In this document: one piece after another, positions 53,536-64,000 of the stretch | How the letters are laid out: the number at the start of each line of letters is the position of its first letter | Position numbering within the stretch: the stretch's first letter is position 1 | From: Raphanus sativus | Taxonomy: Eukaryota; Streptophyta; Magnoliopsida; Brassicales; Brassicaceae | Direction: 5' to 3' | Assembly: GCF_000801105.2 (NCBI RefSeq) | Contig: NC_079517.1 | Location: 19,601,579-19,665,578 of the forward strand | DNA: 64,000 bases | The notes under the pieces: generated by a model | Seen by the model: only the letters and a program-made list of their open reading frames with translations | Database searches by the model: none | Told to the model about the DNA's origin: nothing | Program-made: the position numbers and the translations under genes

Positions 53536-54559
53536 CAGTGATCGCCATGAAAGGCTTGGCCTCATCAGTGTCCTTAGACAACTCATAGACCCTTGGTGCA
53601 GAAGTCTGGCCACGGCTTGGTTCAGGCTTGCTAACCTCAGACTTCATCCTTCCTGATCCAGCCTGAAGCTTGGGACAGTCCTTTCGGAAGTGCCCAGCCT
53701 TCCCACACTGGAAACAGGTCCTGGAGTCTCCACCAGCCGCCTGGCCACGACCCTGATCTGGTCCAGGACAGTCCCGGACTGAGTGGTCCATCTTGCCACA
53801 TCTTGTGCAAGCTCCCATAGCTCTCCAGCACTCACCACCATGGCACCTTCTACACTTTTGGCACTCTGGCCTTCCACCTGAGGTCTTGCCCTCATCAGTT
53901 GAGTCTCTCTTCCCCTTCCGGTCACCAGCATGACCAGTACCACTTGCCTGACTCCTTGTCTTGAGTCTAGCCTCCTCTGCAAGGTTAGTCTCCAGCATTG
54001 CCATGCGTTCCACCAATTCAGAGACAGTGCGGAAGGTACGGACTGAGCAGTAGGTCCGGAGTTCGACCCTAAGGCCTCTTATGAACCTGCGGACCTGAAC
54101 CTTCTCATCCTCCAACTCCTTACCCACATACCTCCTGAGCCGGTTGAACTCTTCTTCATACTCCCTTACTGACCTGCGTCCTTGAGTCAAGTCCAAGAAC
54201 TTGGCCTCCAAACGGTCCCATGCTTCAGCCGGAAAGTACTTGTAGTTGAACTCAACCTCAAAGGCAGAGAACCTCTCAATAGAACCATTGGTGCGCTTGT
54301 CCAAGGACAGCCACCAGTTGTGTGCATCTCCCTCCAGGAAGTGCACTGCTATGTCTCTTTGGTACTCCTCAGGGCACCTTGTAGACCTGAAGTTCCGGAC
54401 CAGCCTGTCCCTCCACTCATCCGCCTCCATAGGATCAGCACTTCCAGCAAAGTGTTTAGTCCCTAGGCGAGATATGTGCTCCAGCACCTTCAGGTAGTCC
54501 ACCTTTCCAGTTGCTCTTGCTGGTGGATCGAGTTCAATCACCTCATCAACTGGTGCAAC
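53536..54559 (-). pseudogene. Chromovirus gag, main part
   Basis: Begins after the Athila-2 insertion with SVAPVDEVIELDPPARATG. Gag domain: FAGSADPMEADEWRDRLVR, FLEGDAHNWWLSL and YFPAEAWDRLEAKFLDL. A Cys/His cluster (CQKCRRCHGGECW) and two zinc knuckles follow, CTRCGKMDHSVRDC and CFQCGKAGHFRKDC. Residues from about 54560 upwards in the raw frame belong to Athila-2. The preceding N-terminal part is at 61739-62326. The two parts are in register once Athila-2 and one copy of GCAAC are removed. Confidence 0.88.
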
Positions 54560-55901
54560 TGATGTCTTGCATATTTGCATTGTTTTAACCATTCATTCAT
54601 AAGCATTTTCATCATATAAAATAGGATTTAGACATGTTTAGGTTGCATTTTGCATGCATAAGTCTCTATTAGGTACTGGAGTGCCAAGTGAGGTTATTGG
54701 AGACATTTGGATGCACTTGGAGCTCAAAAGATGTGAAAAGGAGGATGATTGGACGAGAGGAGCCTGGAGCGACCTGCAGAGGTCGCTGTGAGACCTCGCT
54801 CCAGCCGGAGCGACCTTGACGACCAAAGCTGGAGCGACCACTCCAAGTCGCTCGGCTTTACACGGCTCGGAGACGAAGAAAATGCCTCCGGAGCGACGCC
54901 TCGCAGCGACCACCCGAGGTCGCTCCCGAAGCCACAGCGACCTCTCGGAGCGACTGGCCGAGGTCGCTCCGCGTTATCAGTGCACGATTTTTATTATTTT
55001 CAAGGACCTTTTTGCAATTTATTGTGCACGTTTTTGCACTGAAAAACCTAATGTTTAAGTACTCTTTGTAGCCACCATTGGCAGATTATCTTTTGACTAT
55101 TGGAAGAACAACAAACTCTCTCAAGAAAGTTCTCTTTTGATTTGATTGTTCTTGTGTTCTTGTGATTTTCTTTTCTAGTTCTCTATATGATTCATCTGAA
55201 ATCCACCATGGGTTTAAGAGGAATCATGGAGATTAGTGAGTAATCACCTTTTGGATTCATGGGTTAGGGTGATTAAGGGTGATTAGGCTAGTTCTAGGAT
55301 GTTTTAGGTATAGATCATACTTGTTCCTTGCATAGTAGAGTGATCTTAATGCATCATTTGAGTAGGCCACTCAAAGGGTGATCTCTAGGCATTTCTCACC
55401 CGACAGGTGTTTGATGAAATGCCTGAGTCAACTCTCCTAGGCTTTTAGTGTACTTTGCCAAAGAGATTTGTTGTTAAAGATGCTAAGATAGCTAATAGAC
55501 TTGTTAGTAATGATTGCTTGCATGTTATTCAACCAAAGACATTTGATGTTTGAGACATGTTAGCAAATGAGCATTCATCTAGACATAGAGCTTGCTTAGA
55601 ATTGTGTCTAGGCTTAAGGTTGATAGTTTGATTTATCATTTACATTCCTTAGTTCGAAACCTGATCACCCAAGGTCTAAATCCCTATACCCATGAGTTCT
55701 CCTTTCCAATAGCTTAAAAGTATCATTTTTATTGCTTTGCATTAGCTTTAATCATTAGTTTAGAAATCATCAAATCACTGGCTGCACTTAGATTAGGCAA
55801 ATACTTGCATTCTCACTGCTTTGAGTCCCTCAGAACTGGTTCGACAACTTACTTCCACTATACTATCATTTGACTTAGGAGCCTCAAAACTCCTAACATC
55901 A
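54560..55901 (+). repeat. Athila-2 5' LTR
   Basis: 1342 bp. Positions 54768-54970 are packed with GGAGCGACC and its complement GGTCGCTCC in alternating orientation. Confidence 0.93.
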
Positions 55902-55904
55902 AAT

Positions 55905-55917
55905 TGGCGCCGTTGCC
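55905..55917 (+). other. Athila-2 primer-binding site
   Basis: TGGCGCCGTTGCC, the Athila-type site complementary to tRNA-Asp. Confidence 0.85.
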
Positions 55918-56029
55918 AAATTCTGAGTTTGATTTGAACATTGAGATTTAGTCATTTGCTTGAGACTAAGTCATTTTTATTTTTGTAAGTTACTGATTCT
56001 CTTCTTCACTCTTTGTGATTTTCAGGTGT

Positions 56030-58516
56030 ATGAACTTGAGGAGCAAGGGTACATCAAACCTTGTTCCAAGAGCCGCAGACATCAGAGCTTTAGAGAGAGA
56101 GTGTGCTAGAAAAAGAAGAGAAGAAGAGCAACAAGCTTTACTGCAGACACAGGAAGCTGAGATGGCTGATCCACAAAATCCTCTGAACCCCAATGGAGTA
56201 AACAATGCTCCACAAGGGCCCCAACAGCGACCAGCTCGCCCCATTGGCACTTATGACTGCCCCAACATCCATGGTCCTAGACTTGGAATCCGAGCACCAG
56301 CTGTGGCTGCTAACAACTTTGAGATCAAGTCAGGACTGCTAAACTGCATAGAGAACAACAAGTATCATGGTCTGGCTGTGGAGGACCCATTTGATCACTT
56401 GGATAAGTTTGACAGCTACTGTGGTATGTCAAAGACTAATGGTGTGTCAGAGGATGTCTTAAAGCTCAAGCTATTCCCTTTCTCTTTGGGGGATAAGGCA
56501 CGTCAATGGGAGAAGTCTCTACCAAGTGACTCCATCACCACTTGGGAAGACTGCAAAAGGGCATTCTTGGAGAAGTTCTTCTCTACCTCAAGAACTGCTA
56601 AGTTGAGGAATGAGATCTCCAGCTTCCAACAGAAGAACTTGGAAGGATTCAGTGAAGCTTGGGAGAGATTCAATGGTTACCAAGCTCAGTGCCCACACCA
56701 TGGATTCTCTAAGGAGAGCTTGCTGAGCACATTCTACAGAGGTGCTCTTCCTAAGTACAGAGCCAGACTGGATACAGCTAGCAATGGGTTCTTTTTGGGG
56801 AGAACTGAGGAAGAGGCAGAGGCTCTGGTTGACAACATGGTTAAGAGTGATGCAGTCTACAGTGGAGACCATGACAGAAGCAGCAGAGGTGATGACAATC
56901 AAACAAGGAATGAGATAAAGGCTCTTCAGGAGAAGATTGACAAACTCATTGCTGATAAGGCCACACAAGCGCAGGTGAACTTTGTTGGCAACCCAAGCCA
57001 GGAGATACCTCCTACTGTCAATGAGGTTGATGGTTTGGAAGGGCAAGAAGAATTGTGTTTCATCAACAGTAATGGTAGCTGGTACAAGAAGGAACCCAAC
57101 TTTCAGTACAACAACTACCAACAGAAGCCCTATTCAAACAACCAGCAGAGTGGTTATCAGCCTCGAAACAACCAGCAGAGCAACTATCAGCCTCAGCAAA
57201 ACTCCTCTCCTAGCTCCTCTGCCCCTCAACAGAGCAGCACTGATGCCTTACTGAAACAGATCTTGGAGTCTCAGACTAGAAGTGAGAAGCATGTGGGCTA
57301 TGAGCTGAAGAACCTTCACTCCAAGATTGATGGGAGCTACAATGAGCTCAACAACAAATTCTCCCACCTTGCTTCTTCTGTCAAGAATTTGGAGAATCAG
57401 TTTGCTTCCATGAGCTCCCACCAGAACCGCCAGCAAGGATCTCTACCTGGAAAGTCAGATCAAAACCCCAAGGAAGCAAAAGCTGTCACACTTAGGAGTG
57501 GTAAGCAGTTGACTCCTGTAACCCTCACCAAGGATGCTGAGAAACAAGGTGAGGAGGTGGCCATCAACCTAGATGATGAAGTGGTCATTGTTGATGAGAA
57601 GACAGATGCTGAGATCTTGGAGAAGATTGTGAAAGCCAAGGGTAAAGGAAAGGTTGGAGAAGAGAAGAAAACAACAAAAGATGGTGAATCTGCTGCTCCA
57701 GCAAGTGAGAGCTCTCCTGTCCCCCCTCCCTATGAACCAAAGCTTCCATTCCCTGGTAGATTCAAGAAGCAGCTGCTACAGAAGTACAAGGCTTTGTTTG
57801 AGAAGCAGATGAGTGAAGCTCAGGTTACAATGCCCATCATTGATGCTTTCATGCTGATTCCTCAATACAGCAAACTCCTGAAAGATGTTGTAGCTGCTAA
57901 GAAGAAGGAGATGGAGGGCATGATGGTTCTGAGTCATGAGTGCAATGCCATCATTCAGAGGCTTGATGCTCCAGAGAAGCTAGAGGATCCAGGATGCTTC
58001 ACACTCCCTTGTGCTCTTGGACCTATGGTATTTGAGAAATGTCTCTGCGATTTGGGAGCTAGTGTCAGCTTGATGCCTTTGTCTGTGGCAAAGAAGCTTG
58101 GCTTCACTCAATACAAGAAGTGTAGACTCTCTCTGGTGTTGGCTGATCGATCAGTGAAGTACCCTGTGGGCATCCTAGAGAACCTCCCTGTGAAGATTGG
58201 AAGGTATGAGATACCTACAGATTTTGTGGTGCTTGAAATGGGTGAGGAGGCTCAAGACCCATTGATTCTTGGAAGGCCATTCTTAGCTACAGCAGGAGCT
58301 ATTGTGAATGTGAAGGAAGGGAAGATTGACCTCCATTTGGGCAAGGAGAACATCCTCCACTTTGACATCAAGGAGAAGATGAGGAACCCCACTGTATTTG
58401 GACAAGCCTTCACCATTGAAGAGATGAATCCTCCTCCTGCTGATGATCACTTTGATGAGCTACCACCTGAGGAAGATGGGGTGTCAACTCCACTCTCTGC
58501 ACCTAGTCCAGCCTGA
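56030..58516 (+). CDS. Athila-2 Gag with protease-like C-terminus
   Basis: 828 residues from ATG 56030 (MNLRSKGTSNLVPRAADIRA). The frame is open 15 nt further upstream but without ATG. The Gag domain lies at about residues 140-285 (LGDKARQWEKSLPSDSITTW, LLSTFYRGALPKYRARL). A Gln/Asn-rich stretch (NNQQSGYQPRNNQQSNYQPQ) occupies about 365-400 and a predicted coiled-coil follows. The motif CLCDLGASVSLMPLSV near residue 672 and LILGRPFLATAG further on are retropepsin-like, but the active site is DLGA instead of DTGA, so activity is doubtful. It ends in TGA at 58514. No pol follows. Confidence 0.88.
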   Translation: MNLRSKGTSNLVPRAADIRALERECARKRREEEQQALLQTQEAEMADPQNPLNPNGVNNAPQGPQQRPARPIGTYDCPNIHGPRLGIRAPAVAANNFEIKSGLLNCIENNKYHGLAVEDPFDHLDKFDSYCGMSKTNGVSEDVLKLKLFPFSLGDKARQWEKSLPSDSITTWEDCKRAFLEKFFSTSRTAKLRNEISSFQQKNLEGFSEAWERFNGYQAQCPHHGFSKESLLSTFYRGALPKYRARLDTASNGFFLGRTEEEAEALVDNMVKSDAVYSGDHDRSSRGDDNQTRNEIKALQEKIDKLIADKATQAQVNFVGNPSQEIPPTVNEVDGLEGQEELCFINSNGSWYKKEPNFQYNNYQQKPYSNNQQSGYQPRNNQQSNYQPQQNSSPSSSAPQQSSTDALLKQILESQTRSEKHVGYELKNLHSKIDGSYNELNNKFSHLASSVKNLENQFASMSSHQNRQQGSLPGKSDQNPKEAKAVTLRSGKQLTPVTLTKDAEKQGEEVAINLDDEVVIVDEKTDAEILEKIVKAKGKGKVGEEKKTTKDGESAAPASESSPVPPPYEPKLPFPGRFKKQLLQKYKALFEKQMSEAQVTMPIIDAFMLIPQYSKLLKDVVAAKKKEMEGMMVLSHECNAIIQRLDAPEKLEDPGCFTLPCALGPMVFEKCLCDLGASVSLMPLSVAKKLGFTQYKKCRLSLVLADRSVKYPVGILENLPVKIGRYEIPTDFVVLEMGEEAQDPLILGRPFLATAGAIVNVKEGKIDLHLGKENILHFDIKEKMRNPTVFGQAFTIEEMNPPPADDHFDELPPEEDGVSTPLSAPSPA

Positions 58517-60378
58517 TCCAAAGGAGGCAAAGTCAAGCTAGAGACTTAAAACAAGCTCACTTGGGAGGAAGTCCCATGAGTATCCTTGTATATATTGCAT
58601 TAGTATTTGCATTATCATTCTATTGCATAAAACAATGGGAAAGTGAAGTTGTGTGCAGGTATTGAGCAGAAAGTCGGACACCAGAGCGATCTCATCGCAG
58701 CGACACCTCTAGGTCGCTCCACCTGGGAGCGACATGTCCAGAGCGAGATGCTGAGGTCGCTCGCGTCACACGCGAGTGGAAACACAGAAACCGACCTCAG
58801 AGCGATCTTCTCACAGCGACATACCGAAGTCGCTCCAGCTGGGAGCGACCTGTCGCAGCGACGTTCACACCTCGCTCCACGGAAGGTAACACACAATCCC
58901 ACTTTTCTTTGTATTTCACATTTCCATTGGGTACCTCACTCACACAGAGACTGTGTGATTTAAGTGTGGGGGAGGTACCAAGTATTTGATCATGTTTGTT
59001 TCCATGATTTTGAGTCTCATGCATTGCATATTACATTCTTATTTGCATAAAAAAAAAAAAATTTGAAAAACACAAAAAGAATCATTTAGTTGCATCATTT
59101 GCATTTTTAGGATTGAGTCTAGAAGCATATAGGTTGCATTCATGCATTAGGGGGATTTCAACCTTGTAAAGAGCTCATGCTAAGTACTGAATTTGTTGAC
59201 CTTTGTAATCATGACAAGTAGCTTGAGCACCCTTTAGAAAGCTTGTAAACTTCGCGCCTTGAATGCTCCTCTTGAAACTCATTTGACTGTTGATACTCTC
59301 TCTTTGAAGCAAGCTCCTGTTTTAATGTCTCTTGCATATGGTCCCTTGTGTACTAAGTCATGGATATACACACTTGAGTTGTCCCATCTGTTTTACCAAT
59401 CTTTTTGACAAACTCAAGTGGTACTCCACTCCCAAAACCCATACCTCATTTTTAAACCATCATTATTTGTTGAGTGAGGCCTCTTTGGAAAGCTTTACAT
59501 GTGCATAATGTTGAGAGTATTGGGAACGACAATGCTTAGTCTCCATTCTTGCTAGATTAGTCACTCTATTGTCTAGCTATAGGAAGGGGGTGAGTGTTGT
59601 GATTGTGATTTGGGAATATGAAAGGTTTGACTCTTTGTGCTTAAGTGATTAGTCTTTTGGGATAAGTGGAGAAGTATCTAGCTCTTATTGTGAAAAGTCT
59701 TGGCCCCCAAATATAAAAAAAAAAAAAAAAAAAAAAGGAGAATAAAAAGGGGGCTAGCAAAGTTGTTAGGAGCTCAGATTTGTTTTAAAATTGTGAAAAT
59801 CCCTTATTGATTTCAAAAAGAAAGAGTCTGATGTGAAAAATGTTCTTGGGATCTTTTGGTGAGAGATGTGAGTTGGGTTTGACATTGAGGAATAATTGAA
59901 TATCTTGTGTGTTTGGGAAAGGGTAGAACAATGGAGATTGAGCATTGTATGCATGAGTTGATCCCTTTCTTAGATATATTATGTGTAATGTCAAAGCTAC
60001 TTTGTTTTGAGAGTAAACCACCATAAAAGATCATTTTGAACCTCTGATTTCACTTGCATTAAAGCCTTTGTCTTACCAAACCAAATGACTTGGACCAGTT
60101 GACCATTTGTGAGATGTCTATTGAGTTTGCTTCATAAATGTTAGAGAGATGTGGATTTGTGGTTTGTAGATGCATGGTTAATGAGTGTAGAGATCAAAGG
60201 AGCTGAGATAGGCTTAGAGAAGTTAGAGATGGATAAAATCTTTGCTCTTGCTATTTGGTATGATTATGCAAGGTTGTTAGGTTGAGAACTAAGAAGAGTT
60301 TCTTTTGGTTATGAGTCCCCATTTTCAAACTTTTTCTCCTTGGTTCTTGAAAGTTTACTTGTGGACAAGTAAAGGACT
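58517..60378 (+). other. Athila-2 3' region without pol
   Basis: No ORF of note. It has a second block of GAGCGAC/GTCGCTC motifs (58680-58880), an internal purine tract (gtgtgggggagg, 58964-58975), and A-runs at about 59048-59061 and 59717-59736. Confidence 0.7.
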
Positions 60379-60391
60379 AGTGTGGGGGAGT
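60379..60391 (+). other. Athila-2 polypurine tract
   Basis: gtgtgggggagt directly before the 3' LTR. Confidence 0.8.
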
Positions 60392-61733
60392 TGATGTCTT
60401 GCATATTTGCATTGTTTTAACCATTCATTCATAAGCATTTTCATCATATAGAATAGGATTTAGACATGTTTAGGTTGCATTTTGCATGCATAAGTCTCTA
60501 TTAGGTACTGGAGTGCCAAGTGAGGTTATTGGAGACATTTGGATGCACTTGGAGCTCAAAAGATGTGAAAAGGAGGATGATTGGACGAGAGGAGCCTGGA
60601 GCGACCTGCAGAGGTCGCTGTGAGACCTCGCTCCAGCCGGAGCGACCTTGACGACCAAAGCTGGAGCGACCACTCCAAGTCGCTCGGCTTTACACGGCTC
60701 GAAGACGAAGAAAATGCCTCCGGAGCGACCCCTCGCAGCGACCACCCGAGGTCGCTCCCGAAGCCAGAGCGACCTCTCGGAGCGACTGGCCGAGGTCGCT
60801 CCGCGTTATCAGTGCACGATTTTTATTATTTTCAAGGACCTTTTTGCAATTTATTGTGCACGTTTTTGCACTGAAAAACCTAATGTTTAAGTACTCTTTG
60901 TAGCCACCATTGGCAGATTATCTTTTGATCTATTGAAGAACACAAAACTCTCTCAAGAAAGTTCTCTTTTGATTTGATTGTTCTTGTGTTCTTGTGATTT
61001 TCTTTTCTAGTTCTCTATATGATTCATCTGAAATCCACCATGGGTTTAAGAGGAATCATGGAGATTAGTGAGTAATCACCTTTTGGATTCATGGGTTAGG
61101 GTGATTAAGGGTGATTAGGCTAGTTCTAGGATGTTTTAGGTATAGATCATACTTGTTCCTTGCATAGTAGAGTGATCTTAATGCATCATTTGAGTAGGCC
61201 ACTCAAAGGGTGATCTCTAGGCATTTCTCACCCGACAGGTGTTTGATGAAATGCCTGAGTCAACTCTCCTAGGCTTTTAGTGTACTTTGCCAAAGAGATT
61301 TGTTGTTAAAGATGCTAAGATAGCTAATAGACTTGTTAGTAATGATTGCTTGCATGTTATTCAACCAAAGACATTTGATGTTTGAGACATGTTAGCAAAT
61401 GAGCATTCATCTAGACATAGAGCTTGCTTAGAATTGTGTCTAGGCTTAAGGTTGATAGTTTGATTTATCATTTACATTCCTTAGTTCGAAACCTGATCAC
61501 CCAAGGTCTAAATCCCTATACCCATGAGTTCTCCTTTCCAATAGCTTAAAAGTATCATTTTTATTGCTTTGCATTAGCTTTAATCATTAGTTTAGAAATC
61601 ATCAAATCACTGGCTGCACTTAGATTAGGCAAATACTTGCGTTCTCACTGCTTTGAGTCCCTCAGAACTGGTTCGACAAATTACTACCACTATACTATCA
61701 TTTGACTTAGGAGCCTCAAAACTCCTAACATCA
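60392..61733 (+). repeat. Athila-2 3' LTR
   Basis: 1342 bp, same length as the 5' LTR; it also carries the GGAGCGACC motif block (60600-60802). Confidence 0.93.
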
Positions 61734-61738
61734 GCAAC

Positions 61739-62326
61739 TCGTCCAGCAGCTCCTGGTACCACCACCTGAACTTGTGGAGCTTGCTCCACTGATGAATTCA
61801 CCAATGGAGTGATCACTTGGGTCATAGCCAACATCTGGCTACCCATAAGCCTGATTGCATCAAGCACCTCCTTCATGGAAGGTTCCACCAGCTGGTTCCC
61901 TTGGTTGGCTCCACCATTGGCTGCACCAATGCCTCGGCCGCCCTGAACACCAGCATGTGAGGACTCTCCCTCAACCTCCATGTCATCATGCAGCTGCCTG
62001 TTAGCTTCATCAGCTAGCTCTTGTTGTTGCCTAGCTAGCTCAGCTTGCTCAAACTGCTGCCTAGTCTCCTCAGCTGCCTTAAGCTGCTGTTCAGCTAGAC
62101 CACCATGAACCTCAGTCGGATTTATCTGAGCCAAAGGCAATCCGGTTGCATTATCCACTCCACTGCTCGGGTTGGGCAATGCCACACTTGGATTGACTCC
62201 ATCCGCGCCACCATAGCCAGATGCTCCAGCTCCATCCTTAGTCTTCCTAGGCTTAGTCCGACTCTTACCACCCTTAGGAGTATCAAAAACAACACACAAG
62301 ACCAATGTTAGTAAACACTTAACCAA
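61739..62326 (-). pseudogene. Chromovirus gag, N-terminal part
   Basis: The minus strand reads KPRKTKDGAGASGYGGADG, then a Gln/Glu-rich helix (EQQLKAAEETRQQFEQAELA) and MKEVLDAIRLMGSQMLAMTQ, ending GAAGRVAD where Athila-2 interrupts. A clear initiator Met is not visible; the frame is open to 62326 without ATG. The true start may have been lost. Confidence 0.75.
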
Positions 62327-62435
62327 TGATCCATCAAACAGTTCCTAAGATCAAAATGAAACAAGCCCTATACTGTGAGACCCCAGCCGGATGTGTGATG
62401 ATCAAACCATAAACCCCAAGTCCTAGAATCAAGCA

Positions 62436-62448
62436 TGCTCTGATACCA
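62436..62448 (-). other. Chromovirus primer-binding site (tRNA-Met)
   Basis: TGGTATCAGAGCA on the minus strand, a few bases inside the LTR edge at 62452. Confidence 0.9.
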
Positions 62449-62451
62449 ACT

Positions 62452-64000
62452 TGTAAGACCCGAACCTGGATCCCTTGACCCAACCAGTCCGCAGCCTTAA
62501 CCTAATGATCTAAGTGCAATTGGCCGGTTTATGTCTATTATTTTCCAAGTCATTTTTATACAATCTGAGGTTCATATACAATCAATAGACAACGCGGAAG
62601 CTAAGATAAACATTCATTTCATATATATAAACCATATGATTCATACAGAGTAGAAATATTATTCAGTTTGCACAATAGGCTATCATAAGTTCCAAACTAT
62701 CTAAACACACATCACACTTCCATCCTTGGCTTGAGTCTTCACAGCTCCTTGGCTTTCCCACGATCCTGACCAGATCCTGCAATCATATAAATCCCATCAA
62801 ATACACAATCAAACCGATATCCTAGGAACAAGTCTAACAATACATGGTTAGGACACTTAGAATGAATCTCTGTCCCAAAACTGACCCACTCGGAAAGGTC
62901 TCCAAAAACTAAATAAAAATCATGATAATTCATGATAATTCATGATAATTCACAACTAAGAGAATGGTCAAGTCAGATTTCTCAGAACAGGTCTCGATCA
63001 TACTGATCTCGACCATGAACAGCCCATATGGCCATAACTGACCACCTCTAAATCAATGATATAAAATTATTCTTTCACCATGATAATTCATGATAAATCC
63101 CCAATAAGAGATATTTCAAGTCGGAATCCAATAACTCGCACTGGAAGCATGAGATCCGACCATACCTGCCCAACCAAGGCCATGGAGAGATTACTCTGAT
63201 CTAACCAAGGCCTGGCGCCCTGTCAATGAGTTTGGACTCATAGACAACATCAGAATATATAAGAAAATAGATAGATTGACATAGGAGGGAGAACGGATGC
63301 AACCAGCATTACTTGGACCATGCGGATCATCCATCCGGACCATAGGTCTTGGCGATGGTAAGTGGTTAGCATCACTAACCTTAGGAGTGGCCGACGATGG
63401 GTTCTGTTCCTTCCCACTAGCCTTCTCGGTTCCTCTTGTATCCATCTTCACTTGGCTCCTTCCTGCAACTCTTCCTTGGTCGCCGGACAAGAACAATCAC
63501 CACCACACTCAAGCGGCCAAACAAGCAAACCGCCGGTCTCTTTCTCTCTTGGATTCTCTGGAAATTTTGGCAGAGCTTCCCCTCTTTTGTCTGATGAATA
63601 AATCGATGTCCAGAGCCCTCTATTTATAGAGGAAGGCATTGACAACTGCCTTTGGGCGAATGGGTGCAAAGATGTGGCCGAATGGACACATGTGGGAATC
63701 ATTGCATCCCTTCGGTCCAACCGCCTCTCAACTGCTCCCCAACTGCTCCCATACATCGAACTTCATCTCCAGGTACATTGTCAAGCACTTGGCTGGACCA
63801 CCAAGCCTCCTGGTCCCATCGGACCGCACCACCATCTAACCGGACCCATAACCGCCCATGGTCCGGTCACACCATCTCAACCCATAACACTCCTCCTAGC
63901 TGAGGTGAGCTGACCACTAGCTTCTCCAGCTGAGTGAGCTAACACCCCAGCTACTGGAGCTGACCTGAACTCTTGTGAGCTACTGTGAGCTTCTCCACAC
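62452..64000 (-). repeat. Chromovirus 5' LTR, continues beyond the window
   Basis: On the plus strand it begins TGTAAGACCC. From about 62847 it matches the left LTR at 29361 onwards. A TATA box (TATAAATAG, minus strand, 63620-63628) is conserved. Comparison with the left copy suggests about 230 bp more lie past 64000. Confidence 0.88.

Larger units (their letters stand above)
54560..61733 (+). mobile_element. Athila-2: complete but pol-less Athila-type element
   Basis: 7,174 bp, with target duplication GCAAC (54555-54559, 61734-61738). Two 1342-bp LTRs (TGATGTCTTG...CCTAACATCA) differ at roughly ten places (about 99.2% identity by eye). The primer site has TGGCGCCGTTGCC. There is one long gag ORF and a 1.9-kb 3' region with no pol or envelope-like ORF. 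It sits in the chromovirus gag gene in opposite orientation. Confidence 0.92.
29361..64000 (-). mobile_element. Scaffold chromovirus (Ty3/gypsy, probably Tekay/Del-like) with nested insertions
   Basis: Reading right to left: 5' LTR (64000 to 62452, runs off the window), tRNA-Met primer site (62436-62448), gag, protease, RT, RNase H, integrase with a chromodomain-type C-terminus, PPT (30745-30757), 3' LTR (30744-29361, outer end lost). The two LTR copies align over about 1.15 kb with a constant offset of 33,486 bp and visible divergence of a few per cent, so this is the oldest element of the stack. It is split by Tat-2 (30896-38626), the SID complex (40664-51621) and Athila-2 (54560-61733). 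Several frameshifts and stops in pol show it is dead. The clade is inferred from the primer site, the two zinc knuckles and the chromodomain. Confidence 0.85.

Noticed and set aside
54638..54913. 91-residue ORF in the Athila-2 LTR, also at 60470-60745
   Set aside because: Identical LTR position in both copies, made by the GGAGCGACC motif block; no coding evidence.

Overview
The window is nuclear DNA of a flowering plant, most likely a Brassicaceae species of Brassica/Raphanus type. The evidence is plant genes with GT-AG introns, a PBL-type receptor-like cytoplasmic kinase, an FLZ zinc-finger exon, two DUF3339 genes, a MULE carrying a DUF1985 exon, Helitron ends of the crucifer type, and Tat, Athila and chromovirus Ty3/gypsy elements. 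The genus is an inference. Two runs of exactly 100 N (3729-3828 and 38712-38811) are assembly gaps of unknown true size.

Left third (1-15091): a low-density, AT-rich gene region. It holds a broken kinase (318-1546, +), a broken FLZ exon (2249-2438, -) just inside a Helitron 3' end (2911-2940), a decayed LTR-element leader (3829-4400), a Mu-like element with a 9-bp target duplication (5361-8889) containing an 82-codon DUF1985 gene and four diverged tandem units, a hAT-like end, and a tail-to-tail pair of DUF3339 genes. The + member of that pair is frameshifted, the - member (12165-12374) is intact, and a tRNA-derived SINE lies between them. The intact DUF3339 gene is the only host gene in the window that looks functional.

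Middle (15092-28986): a truncated Ty1/copia element, a DUF4283 LINE fragment, and inserted in that LINE a complete young Tat element ('Tat-1', 16814-28981). Tat-1 has 537-bp LTRs differing at three positions and the 5-bp duplication ATCAT. It carries gag-protease and RT-RNaseH-archaeal RNaseH-integrase in one frame, separated only by a UAG in the tobamovirus-type leaky context CAA UAG CAA UUA. An antisense, spliced accessory ORF lies between pol and the 3' LTR.

Right half (29361-64000): one older minus-strand chromovirus (probably Tekay/Del-like) is the scaffold. Its 3' LTR is at 29361-30744 and its 5' LTR runs from 62452 off the window end. Three elements are nested in it. 'Tat-2' (30896-38626) is gag-only, sits in the chromodomain region, and has a 5' LTR that lost its TATA segment. 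A minus-strand Athila-like 'SID' complex (40664-51621) has three LTRs, a gag and a second ORF full of Ser-Ile-Asp motifs. 'Athila-2' (54560-61733) has gag only and 1342-bp LTRs. The chromovirus gag and protease are joined in frame by a 91-nt GT-AG intron candidate.

How the parts relate: three of the four Tat/Athila elements lack pol and could only move with enzymes from relatives. Tat-1 is the only element here with an apparently complete enzyme set. LTR divergence and nesting give the order chromovirus first, then the SID element, Athila-2 and Tat-2; Tat-1 is an independent recent arrival. The observations most worth following up are the leaky-UAG junction, the chromovirus intron, the second polypurine tract found in all four Tat/Athila elements, the short motifs shared by coding and LTR DNA, and a recombinant LTR flanked by a 510-bp duplication.
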